NCBI RefSeq assembly: GCF_900188405.1
Contig: NZ_FZOF01000001.1
Coordinates: 248,001 to 312,000, forward strand
Reading direction: 5' to 3'
DNA length: 64,000 nucleotides
From: Actinacidiphila glaucinigra
GTDB taxonomy: Bacteria; Actinomycetota; Actinomycetes; Streptomycetales; Streptomycetaceae
The notes beneath the pieces are model-generated. The model did not search any database, was not told the origin of the DNA, and saw only the letters and a list, made by a program, of their open reading frames with translations. Shown piece by piece: positions 50,881 through 58,703 of this stretch; the first letter of the stretch is position 1, and every line of letters begins with the position of its first letter. The translations under genes were made by a program, and so were the position numbers.

Positions 50881-50896
50881 AGGAGCCCCAGCCGTG
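50863..50896 (+). repeat. 17-bp tandem duplication of a ribosome binding site and start
   Basis: Two adjacent 17-base units (AAGGAGCCCCAGC-A/C-GTG) that differ at one base. The first ends the acetyltransferase gene and could start a seven-codon peptide (GTG 50877) that ends in the second unit. The second carries the real GTG of the GT4 gene. Confidence 0.8.
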
Positions 50897-52057
50897 AAGG
50901 TGCTGCACGTCGTCACCCTGCACACGCCCACCAACGCCTTCGGCGGCCCGACCCGGGTCGCCCTCAACCTCGCCCGGGGGCTGCGCGGCCGCGGCGTCGA
51001 CGCCGAACTGGTCACCCTGGGCGACGGGTTCCCCGAAGGGGCGCTGCCGGACGAGGTGGAGGGCGTGCCGGCACGGATCTTCCGCGCCCGGCACGTGCTG
51101 CCCCGCTTCGAGGTCTCCGGGATCACCTCGCCGTCCCTGCTCGCCGGCGCGCGGCGGCTGGTGCGCTCGGCGGACGTCGTCCACGTCCACCTGATGCGCG
51201 ACCTGATCACCCTGCCGGTCGCCGTGGCGGCGCTGCAGTGCGGGCGGCCGCTGGTGCTGCAGACCCACGGGATGGTCGACCCCAGCGACAAGCCGCTGGC
51301 CAAGGTGCTCGACGCGCTCGCCACCAAGCGGCTGCTGCGGCGCGCCGACGCCGTGCTGCACCTGACCGAGTGGGAGCGCACCGACCTGGAGGCGGTCGTC
51401 GGCGAGGGCAACCTGGCCCGGCCGGTACGGCTGCCCAACGGCACCGCACTGCACCAGCCCCGGGTCCGCAGCGGCCCGCCCACCGTGCTCTACCTGGCCC
51501 GCTTCCAGACCCGCAAGCGCCCCAAGGCGTTCGCCGAGGCGATCCCCGAGGTGCTGCGGCACTACCCGGACGCGCGTTTCGTCCTCGCCGGGCCGGACTC
51601 CGGGGAACTGGCCGGCACCCTGGAGACCGTGCGCACGCTGGGTGTCGAGAAGTCCGTGCGGCACGTCGGCCCGCTCAGCCACGCCGAGGCGCTGGAGGCC
51701 TTCCGCGCCGCCGACGTCTACGTCCTGCCGTCCGTGGACGAGCCGTTCGCGATGTCGCTGCTGGAGTCGATGTCGGTGGGCACGCCGGTCGTCGTACGGG
51801 AGTCCAACGGACTCGCCCCCGACATCGAGCGGTCCGGCGCCGGCCGGGTCGTGCGGCGCCCCGAGGACGTCGGCAAGGCGGTCCTGGAACTCCTCGACGA
51901 CGGGGCGAACCAGGCGGCCTCGCAGGCCGCCTGGCGCCTCATCCGGGACGAGCTGTCGCTCGACGCCGTCCTCGACGTCCTCCAGGACGTGTACGGGACG
52001 GCTACGAGGGAACGTTCTCCCGCGTCTTCACCCCGATCTGCCAGCGGTAGAAGCTGA
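50894..52057 (+). CDS. GT4-family glycosyltransferase
   Basis: A 387-residue GT-B transferase. The opening is KVLHVVTLHTPTNAFGGPTRVALNLARGLRGRG. VVHVHLMRDL, LVLQTHGMVDPS and, in the donor domain, TVLYLARFQTRKRPKAFAEAIPEV and FVLAGPDSGELAG are seen; the conserved EX7E region is DEPFAMSLLESMSVGTPVV. It would add a sugar to the growing repeat unit. GTG 50894 has AAGGAG upstream in the second tandem unit. Its 3-prime 56 bases overlap the end of the convergent GT2 gene, so the Ser/Arg-rich last residues may not be conserved. Confidence 0.9.
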   Translation: MKVLHVVTLHTPTNAFGGPTRVALNLARGLRGRGVDAELVTLGDGFPEGALPDEVEGVPARIFRARHVLPRFEVSGITSPSLLAGARRLVRSADVVHVHLMRDLITLPVAVAALQCGRPLVLQTHGMVDPSDKPLAKVLDALATKRLLRRADAVLHLTEWERTDLEAVVGEGNLARPVRLPNGTALHQPRVRSGPPTVLYLARFQTRKRPKAFAEAIPEVLRHYPDARFVLAGPDSGELAGTLETVRTLGVEKSVRHVGPLSHAEALEAFRAADVYVLPSVDEPFAMSLLESMSVGTPVVVRESNGLAPDIERSGAGRVVRRPEDVGKAVLELLDDGANQAASQAAWRLIRDELSLDAVLDVLQDVYGTATRERSPASSPRSASGRS

Positions 52058-52841
52058 GCGCGAGGGCGTAGTCGAAGCCGGCGCGGCCGTCGAGGAAGCC
52101 GCGCCGGGCGAGGTAGGTGTAGCCGAAGAACAGCAGCGGCTTGAAGGGCACCTTCTGGAAGATCCGTCCCTGCCGGGTCTTCAGCCCCCGCACCTGTTCC
52201 TTGGCGCCCGGGTGGTGCTCCAGCCAGGCCTCCCAGTCCGAGTAGCGGTTGTGCCGCTCGAACCAGGTGCGCACCGGGTCCAGGTCGCGGTGCTCGATCC
52301 GGGCCTTGAGCTGCCCCACCGGCCCGTCCGCGCGCGGCTGGTAGTGGCCCTCCTGCTCCCCCATGCCGGGTGCGCCCAGGTCGTCGACCTCCGGGTACGA
52401 CACCCGGGTGCGGTCCAGCAGCGACCGCTTGACCACGGTGTAGCCGCGCCGCAGCGGCCGCCCGGCGAACCAGTACAGCAGCGGGATGTCGAAGGCCGCG
52501 GGCAGGACGGGCTGCCGGGCGAAGACCTCGCGGAGTTCGTCGATCAGCTCCGGCGTGGGCACCTCGTCCCCGTCCAGGAAGAGCAGCCAGGGGATGTCCG
52601 GATGGACGTTGTCCAGGCACCACTGCTTCTTCTTGGGGTACTTGCCGTCCCAGGTGTACGGGACGACCTGGGCGCCCAGCGACTCGGCGATGGCGCGGGT
52701 GTCGTCGGTGCTGTCCGAGTCGACGACCACCACCGCCTCGAAGTGGCCGATGACCGATCCGACCGTGGCGGCGATGTTCTCCGCCTCGTTCTTGGTCGGG
52801 ATCGCCACCACGACCGGGAGCCTGCTCTCGAGTTCCGTCAT
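52002..52841 (-). CDS. GT2-family glycosyltransferase (WaaE/KdtX-like)
   Basis: A 279-residue GT-A enzyme. VVVAIPTKNEAENIAATVGSV opens it, VVVDSDSTDDTRAIAESLGA gives the nucleotide-binding region, FLDGDEVPTPEL the metal-binding DxD, and DLDPVRTWFERHNRYSDWEAWLE is a conserved helix of the WaaE-like subgroup of lipopolysaccharide/heptose glucosyltransferases. It acts in the cytosol on lipid-linked sugar. Its ATG overlaps the stop of the lipoprotein gene (ATGA), which in turn overlaps the LamG gene, giving a three-gene coupled unit. The last 56 bases overlap the convergent GT4 gene. Confidence 0.9.
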   Translation of the reverse strand: MTELESRLPVVVAIPTKNEAENIAATVGSVIGHFEAVVVVDSDSTDDTRAIAESLGAQVVPYTWDGKYPKKKQWCLDNVHPDIPWLLFLDGDEVPTPELIDELREVFARQPVLPAAFDIPLLYWFAGRPLRRGYTVVKRSLLDRTRVSYPEVDDLGAPGMGEQEGHYQPRADGPVGQLKARIEHRDLDPVRTWFERHNRYSDWEAWLEHHPGAKEQVRGLKTRQGRIFQKVPFKPLLFFGYTYLARRGFLDGRAGFDYALALSFYRWQIGVKTRENVPS

Positions 52842-53524
52842 CGGCCCTCCCGTGCCCAGGCGAAGCAGCCGCGCGAGTCGAAGGTCTTCGTGCCCGCGGT
52901 GATGGTGACCTTGTGGGCCGTGCCGGTCTTCGTCCCGGCCGTCCACGTGCACTCCTTGGTGGGGGTCAGGGCGCGGTAGGTGCCGGGCACGACGACGCTG
53001 CCGGCCTTCGCCCTGGCCCCCACGGCGTAGGAGCCGTCGGCGAAGCCGGTCTCGGCGGCCGCCAGGACGTCCTCCTGGTCCGGGCACAGATGGGTGACGG
53101 CGCCCTTGGCGCCGCCGATCTGCCCCGTGATGATGCCGCCGATCGCGGCGTCCTCGTCGACCTCGGCGACGCGTGCGATGCGGTCGCAGGTCTCCTGGCC
53201 CAGTTGCAGGACCGCCGCGGGATCGGTGCCCTTGGGTACCCGCCCCGACAGATAGTCCTTCTGCTTCTTGGTGAAGGAGCCGGTGACCGGGGTCAGTTCG
53301 CCCTTGGGGACCTTGGGCCCGCTGGGGACCGCGTCCGAGGCGGGGTCGGTGGGCGTGGCCGGCTCGTCCGGGACCGGCACCGAGGTGGCGGCGGTCGGCG
53401 CGGGCGTGGCCCCGGCCGCGGTGTTCTTGCCGTCCGAACCGCTGGAGCAGCCGGTGAGCAGCACCGCCGCCGCCGTCACGAGGACGGCGGCGGCGGTGGC
53501 GACCCGGCGGGGCGGGTGGGTCAT
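52838..53524 (-). CDS. Secreted lipoprotein, DUF732-like
   Basis: A 228-residue protein. A lipoprotein signal peptide is present (RRVATAAAVLVTAAAVLLTGC, lipobox LTGC with Cys at about 26). A Thr/Ala/Pro-rich linker is followed by FTKKQKDYLSGRVPKGTDPAAVLQLGQETCDRI, resembling DUF732 proteins, and a C-terminal beta-rich segment GSVVVPGTYRALTPTKECTWTAGTKTG with two Cys likely to form a disulphide. It is lipid-anchored outside the membrane. Both neighbours are coupled to it by ATGA overlaps, a LamG protein upstream and a GT2 enzyme downstream, so it belongs to the glycan locus. Confidence 0.8.
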   Translation of the reverse strand: MTHPPRRVATAAAVLVTAAAVLLTGCSSGSDGKNTAAGATPAPTAATSVPVPDEPATPTDPASDAVPSGPKVPKGELTPVTGSFTKKQKDYLSGRVPKGTDPAAVLQLGQETCDRIARVAEVDEDAAIGGIITGQIGGAKGAVTHLCPDQEDVLAAAETGFADGSYAVGARAKAGSVVVPGTYRALTPTKECTWTAGTKTGTAHKVTITAGTKTFDSRGCFAWAREGR

Positions 53525-55749
53525 CCGTTCTTCCCCAGGTTGTAGTGCTGGGCGATCTGCGAGGCGGACAGCACGCTCGGGTAGATCGCGGTCTCGTCGA
53601 TGGAGCCGGCGAAGTAGTTGCTCGTCGGGCGGCTGGTCCAGCCCGACAGGTTGTCGCCGCCGACGTGCCAGTAGCCCACGTAGTCGTTGCCACCGGTGAT
53701 CAGGAAGTTCGACGCCTGCAGCGAGCCGTCGACGTACAGCCGCATCCCGTTGGACCCCTGGGTGGCGACGACGTGGTGCCACTCGCCGTCGTTGTAGGCC
53801 CCGGAGGTGGTGATGGTGCGGTTGCTGCCGCTGCGCACGCCGAAGATCAGCCGGCCGGCGTTGGTCATGTAGACGTGCTTGTCGGTGGTGGCGCTCGCCT
53901 CGGTGGTCCGGTCGCCGAAGCCGACGATCTTGCCGCCGGTGGTGGTCGTCGTCCGGAACCAGGTCTCGATGCTGTACGAGTTCGGCCGGTTGCGCTTGGC
54001 GTCGCTGTACGACCACTGGGTCGTGCCGTTGTAGGTGACGGCGGTGCTGCCGTTGCCGGCGATCGCGCCGGGGCTGACGCCGCGGGTCGGGCCGCCGACG
54101 TGGTTGCCGCCGTCGTCGGCGGGCGAGTTGTCGGCGACGAAGGTGTTGGCGGTCTCGTTGTAGCGCCAGTACAGCGTCGCGCCGTCCGTGAGGACCTGCG
54201 TCGGGTACGCCTCGGGCGTGGTCGCCGCCGTGACGGTCTGGGTGGGCGACTTGACCGTGGTGTTGGTGCCGTCGCTCGCCGTGACCCGGTAGGTGTAGGT
54301 GGCGCCGGCCGTCACGTCGGTGTCGGTCCAGGTCAGCTGCGGCCGCACCCACGGCAGCGAGGAGGCCGTGGTGGTGTACACGGGCGTGGCGGCGCCGTTC
54401 TTGTACACGCGGTAGGTCAGCGAGCTGTCGTCCAGGTCCAGGCTGGTCTGGATGCGGACCTTGACCGAGCCCGGGGTGACGCTGGAGGCGTTGACGTTCG
54501 GAGTGGTCGGCACTCCGGTGTCCGGCCCCGAGGAGAAGCGGGTCAGGCCCTGCTGGGCCACGCCGTTGACGGTGGTGAACTCCCCGCCGACCCACATGTA
54601 GTCGGTGCCGCCGGACGAGGAGACGGCCATGACGCGCGGGCCGATGCCCTCGCCCAGGCCGTCGTTGGTGTCGGGGAACCAGCCCAGCTTCGCGGGGTTG
54701 TCGACGGACTCCGCGAGCAGGTGCTTGCGCCGCTGGTTCGGGTACTCGTTCATGGTGCTGCAGTCGTGCGCGTGGGAGCCGCTGTACAGCACGGACTTGT
54801 AGACCTCGACGGACTGGGTGGCGCCGAGGCAGGTGTCGCGCCAGCGCTGGTTGAAGTCGCTGAGGTTGAGCGCGATGCGGCCGTCGAAGACCCCGCCGCC
54901 GGTGCCCTCGTTGCCCGTGTAGACCCCGGTGGCGTCGGTCGTGATGTCCTTGACGACGGACGTCGACGGGATGAAGGAGGACCCGTAGCCCTTCACCACG
55001 GTGCCGGTCGTCGCGTCGACCACGGCCAGGGCGTGCGAGGAAGTGCCGTTGACGCGGTCGAAGTCGCCGCCGATGACGACGTTCGCCCCGTCCGGGGTGA
55101 TCTCCAGGGCACGGCCCGGCGCGTCGCCGTTGGCGGTGAAGGAGGTGGCGTCGCCGGAGGTGGTGACGGCGGCGAAGTTGTCGTGCGGCTGGCCGTCGAC
55201 GGAGCTGAAGTCGCCGCCCAGGTAGACGGTGTCGGCGGTGGCGGCCAGCGCGCGGACGGTGGCGTTGACCGCGACCGCGAAGTCCGTCCTGACGGTGCAG
55301 GTGGCGATGTCGATCGCGGCGAGGCTGCTGACCGGGGTGCCGTTGACAGCGCCGAAGAAGCCGCCCGCGTACAGCGTGGCCCCGTCCGGTGACACGGCGA
55401 GCGCCCGCACGGTGGCCGTGCCGGAGCCGACGGTGAAGGACAGCCTGCAGTCCGTGGGCGCGCCGGTGGCCGCGTCGAAGGCGGCGAAGTTGACCGCCTC
55501 CCGCTCGTTCGGGCCGCCCGCCGCCTCTCCGGACGGGCGGACCGAGGAGAAGGTGCCGCCGGTGAAGACGGTGCCGTTCGCCTGCGCCATGGCGAAGACG
55601 ATGCCGTTGGTCTGCCAGGTCGGCAGGCTGTCGGCCGTCATCGCCACCGGCGGCGTCAGCGCCACCGCCGGCTGCGGCGCCATCGCCCCTGCCGCCAGGG
55701 ACCCCGCCGCCATGGTCAAGGCGGCGGAGATGGATCTGAGCTTGCGCAT
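53521..55749 (-). CDS. Secreted beta-propeller / FN3 / LamG protein, paralogue 1 (short form)
   Basis: A 742-residue protein. A signal peptide (RKLRSISAALTMAAGSLAAGAMA) precedes a propeller-like region (about 40-430) with repeated VxALAVSPDGATLYAGGFFGAVNG, LAATADTVYLGGDFSSVDGQ and ALEITPDGANVVIGGDFDRVNG blades and a conserved disulphide candidate. An FN3 domain (about 440-535) is followed by a LamG/concanavalin-type domain (about 560-735: YSIETWFRTTTTTGGKIVGFG, WHHVVATQGSNGMRLYVDGSL). Unlike its two paralogues it lacks the C-terminal DNRLRE module. It probably binds glycan at the surface. First of an ATGA-coupled unit with a lipoprotein and a GT2 gene. Confidence 0.88.
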   Translation of the reverse strand: MRKLRSISAALTMAAGSLAAGAMAPQPAVALTPPVAMTADSLPTWQTNGIVFAMAQANGTVFTGGTFSSVRPSGEAAGGPNEREAVNFAAFDAATGAPTDCRLSFTVGSGTATVRALAVSPDGATLYAGGFFGAVNGTPVSSLAAIDIATCTVRTDFAVAVNATVRALAATADTVYLGGDFSSVDGQPHDNFAAVTTSGDATSFTANGDAPGRALEITPDGANVVIGGDFDRVNGTSSHALAVVDATTGTVVKGYGSSFIPSTSVVKDITTDATGVYTGNEGTGGGVFDGRIALNLSDFNQRWRDTCLGATQSVEVYKSVLYSGSHAHDCSTMNEYPNQRRKHLLAESVDNPAKLGWFPDTNDGLGEGIGPRVMAVSSSGGTDYMWVGGEFTTVNGVAQQGLTRFSSGPDTGVPTTPNVNASSVTPGSVKVRIQTSLDLDDSSLTYRVYKNGAATPVYTTTASSLPWVRPQLTWTDTDVTAGATYTYRVTASDGTNTTVKSPTQTVTAATTPEAYPTQVLTDGATLYWRYNETANTFVADNSPADDGGNHVGGPTRGVSPGAIAGNGSTAVTYNGTTQWSYSDAKRNRPNSYSIETWFRTTTTTGGKIVGFGDRTTEASATTDKHVYMTNAGRLIFGVRSGSNRTITTSGAYNDGEWHHVVATQGSNGMRLYVDGSLQASNFLITGGNDYVGYWHVGGDNLSGWTSRPTSNYFAGSIDETAIYPSVLSASQIAQHYNLGKNG

Positions 55750-55838
55750 GTGCCCCCCAAGGCCCCAATGCCCCCGAGCGTGCCCCTTGGCCGCCCGTGC
55801 ACCGCAGGGTATGGGTTGACATACGGCTGATGGACGGT

Positions 55839-55859
55839 GTTTGAAGAAAATGTGAGCAC
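55839..55859 (-). promoter_or_regulatory. Conserved upstream element of LamG paralogue 1
   Basis: GTTTGA-N-GAAA-N-TGTG-N2-CAC on the plus strand, 90 bases upstream of the start codon. 17 of 21 bases match the element at 63691-63711, which is at the same distance (91 bases) from paralogue 3. See findings. Confidence 0.55.
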
Positions 55860-58594
55860 TAAGGTGCGCCGAATGTCAGTACGAGTACGGGGTGGTTGCC
55901 CGCTCCCGCCGCCTCGCTCGACCACAGCCACAGCGCGTCGGTACCCGCGCTGGTGAGCGCGAGGTCGTAGGAGCCGCCCAGGGCCCCCGCCAGCGCACCG
56001 GCGTCCAGCGCCGTCTCGTAGCCGCTCTGGGCCGCGGTGGCCCCGGTGAGGGTGCCGAGCACCGTGGAGGAGAGCGCGGGCCGGCCCGTGTACGTCACGC
56101 CGGTCTCGCTCCAGCTCCCGGTGACCGGCACGACGCTCTGGCTGTCGGCCGATCCGGCACTGGCCTCGGAGCTGGTGTGCACCCGCAGCCGCGCGCTCTT
56201 CAGCACCGTGCCGGAGGGTGCGGCGGGCAGCGGGAAGCGCAGGTAGGTCAGGTACGCCGAGCTGCCGCGCACCGCGAGCGAGCCCGAGGTGCCGTAGTTG
56301 GCGGACGGCGCCCCCGCGTTGACGTACGAGTCCTCGGCGGCCTCGACGGTGACCTCGGACTCGGGGGGAGCGCCGCCGCCCCCGGTGCCCAGCGAGTGGT
56401 GGTCGGCGACCTGGGCGGCGGTCAGCGCCGACGGGTACACGGCCGTCTCGTCCAGCTGCCCGGCGAAGTAGTTGCTGCTGGGACGGTTGGGCCAGCTGCT
56501 GAGGTTGTCGCCGCCGACCCTCCAGAAGCCCGAGTAGTTCTGGCTGGTGGTGGTGGGGTCGGTGCCGGCGAGGGCGCCGTCCACGTACAGCCGCATGCCG
56601 CCGCTGCCCTGGGTGGCGACGACGTGGTGCCAGCCGCCGTCGTTGTAGGTGCCCGTGGTGGTGATGGTGCGGGCCCCGCCGTTGTAGACGCCGAAGGCCA
56701 GGCGCCCGTTGTTGGTCATGTAGACGTGCTTGTCGTAGCTGCCGCTCAGGTTGTCGTCGACGTTGCGGTCGCCGAAGCCGACGAGCTTGCCGCCGGCCGT
56801 GGTCGTGGTCCGGAACCAGGTCTCGACGCTGAACGCGGCCGGACGGCTGTGGCGGGCGTCGCTGTAGGCGTAGTCGTTGGTGCCGTTGAAGCCCATGGCG
56901 GTGCTGCCGGCCACGGCGCCCGGGGTCTGCCGGTACGACGGGCCGTTGAGGTAGACCGCGTTGTCGTTTCCGGGGGAGGAGTCGGCGCCGAACTGGCCGG
57001 ACGCCTCGTCGTAGCGCCAGTACAGGGTGGCGCCGTCGGCGAGCACCCGGGCCGGGTAGGCCTGGGTCGCCGACGCGGCGGTCACCGACTGGGCGGGGGA
57101 CAGGGCGCTGGTGTTGGTGCCGTCGCTCGCGGTGACCCGGTACGAGTAGGTGGTGCCGGCGGTGACGGACGTGTCGGTGAAGGCCAGCTGCGGGCGCGCC
57201 CACGGCAGGGAGGACCCGGTGGCGGTGTGGATCGGCGTGGCCGAGCCGTTGCGGTAGACGCGGTAGGTCAGCGGGCCGTCGTCCAGGTCGAGGCTGGTCC
57301 GCCAGCGCACGGTGACCTGGCCCGGCCGGATGCTCGCCACGTTCACCTCGGGCACGCTCGGCGCCCCGGTGTCCGGGCCGGAGGCGAAGCGGGTCAGGCC
57401 CTGCTGGGCCGCCCCGGCGACCGTGGTGAACTCGCCGCCGACCCACAGGTAGTCGGTGCCCCCGGAGGAGGCCACGGTCATCACCCGCGGGCCGAGGCCC
57501 TCGCCGATGCCGTCGTTCGTGTCGGGGAACCACGGCAGCAGCTTCGGGTCGTCGACCGACTGCGCCAGCAGGTGCTTGCGCCGCTGGTTGGGGAAGGCGC
57601 CCATGCTGCTGCAGTCGTGGGCGTGCGAACCGCTGTACAGGACGGTCCTGTAGACCTCGACGGACTGTGTGGCGCCCAGGCAGTTGTCCCGCCAGCGCTG
57701 CCCGAAGTCACTGGTGTTCAGGGCGATGCGGCCGTCGAAGACACCGCCGCCGGTGCCCTCGTTGGCGGTGAAGACCCCCGTGGCGTCCGCGGTGAGGTCC
57801 TTGGTCACCGAGGTGGCCGGGATGAAGCCCACCGGGTAGGCCCTGGTCAGGGCACCGGTGTCGGTGTCGACCACGGCCAGGGCGTGCGAGCCGGTGCCGC
57901 CGACGGTGTCGAAGTCACCGCCGAGCACCGCGTGCGCGCCGTCCGGGCTCAGCTGGACGGCCCGGCCCGGCTTGTCGGCGTTCGGGTTCCACGCGCGCAG
58001 CGCGCCACCGGTGGACAGCGCCGCGAACCGCGACCGGGACTGGCCCGCGACCGAGGTGAAGTCACCGCCGACGTAGACGGTGTCGTCGCTGACGTCGATC
58101 GCCCGTACGGTCGCCGAGAACGAGGGCCGGAAGGAGGCGTTCGGCGTGCAGCTCGCGATGTCGATCGCGGCGAGGCTGCTGACGGCCACTCCGTTGACGG
58201 CGTTGAACCAGCCGCCCGCGTAGAGCGTCCGCCCGTCCGGCGAGACCTCCAGGGCGCGCACGGTCGCGGTGCCCGAGCCGATGGTGAAGGAGAGCCGGCA
58301 GCCGGCGGGGGCTCCGGTGGCGGCGTTGAACGCCGCGAAGTTGACGGCGGACTGCGTGGTGCCGCCGGAGCCGGAGGACCTGACGGTGGAGAAGGTCCCG
58401 CCCGCGAAGACCGTACCCCCCTGGTGGGCCATCGCCCACACCACGCCGTTGGTCTGCCAGGTCGGCAGTGGATCCGCGGTGATGGCCACGGGCGGTGTGA
58501 GCGCCCCGGCGGTCGGCGCCGCCGCCATTCCCGCGCCGGCCAGTGAGGCCGCCGTCAGAACCAGTGCAGCGGACAGTCTTCCCCAAGTGCGCAT
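55859..58594 (-). CDS. Secreted beta-propeller / FN3 / LamG / DNRLRE protein, paralogue 2
   Basis: A 911-residue protein. The signal peptide (RLSAALVLTAASLAGAGMAAA) and the propeller, FN3 and LamG modules correspond in order to paralogue 1, with strongly conserved blocks such as GTGGGVFDGRIALN, CLGATQSVEVYRTVLYSGSH and PNQRRKHLLAQSVD. A C-terminal DNRLRE/CBM96-like domain follows (about 745-911: AAEDSYVNAGAPSANYGTSG...LALTSAGTDALWLW), a carbohydrate- or adhesion-type module. It is encoded 109 bases downstream of the Stealth gene, too close for the shared upstream element of the other two, so it may be read from the Stealth promoter. Confidence 0.88.
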   Translation of the reverse strand: MRTWGRLSAALVLTAASLAGAGMAAAPTAGALTPPVAITADPLPTWQTNGVVWAMAHQGGTVFAGGTFSTVRSSGSGGTTQSAVNFAAFNAATGAPAGCRLSFTIGSGTATVRALEVSPDGRTLYAGGWFNAVNGVAVSSLAAIDIASCTPNASFRPSFSATVRAIDVSDDTVYVGGDFTSVAGQSRSRFAALSTGGALRAWNPNADKPGRAVQLSPDGAHAVLGGDFDTVGGTGSHALAVVDTDTGALTRAYPVGFIPATSVTKDLTADATGVFTANEGTGGGVFDGRIALNTSDFGQRWRDNCLGATQSVEVYRTVLYSGSHAHDCSSMGAFPNQRRKHLLAQSVDDPKLLPWFPDTNDGIGEGLGPRVMTVASSGGTDYLWVGGEFTTVAGAAQQGLTRFASGPDTGAPSVPEVNVASIRPGQVTVRWRTSLDLDDGPLTYRVYRNGSATPIHTATGSSLPWARPQLAFTDTSVTAGTTYSYRVTASDGTNTSALSPAQSVTAASATQAYPARVLADGATLYWRYDEASGQFGADSSPGNDNAVYLNGPSYRQTPGAVAGSTAMGFNGTNDYAYSDARHSRPAAFSVETWFRTTTTAGGKLVGFGDRNVDDNLSGSYDKHVYMTNNGRLAFGVYNGGARTITTTGTYNDGGWHHVVATQGSGGMRLYVDGALAGTDPTTTSQNYSGFWRVGGDNLSSWPNRPSSNYFAGQLDETAVYPSALTAAQVADHHSLGTGGGGAPPESEVTVEAAEDSYVNAGAPSANYGTSGSLAVRGSSAYLTYLRFPLPAAPSGTVLKSARLRVHTSSEASAGSADSQSVVPVTGSWSETGVTYTGRPALSSTVLGTLTGATAAQSGYETALDAGALAGALGGSYDLALTSAGTDALWLWSSEAAGAGNHPVLVLTFGAP

Positions 58595-58703
58595 GAGCCC
58601 CCCAGCCCTCGCCGCCCCCGGCGGTGCGGGAACGGACCGCCTGCCACGGCAGCGTACGCCGTGACGGGCGGCCCGGAGGAGACCCCGGCGGGCACTTTCG
58701 GCC

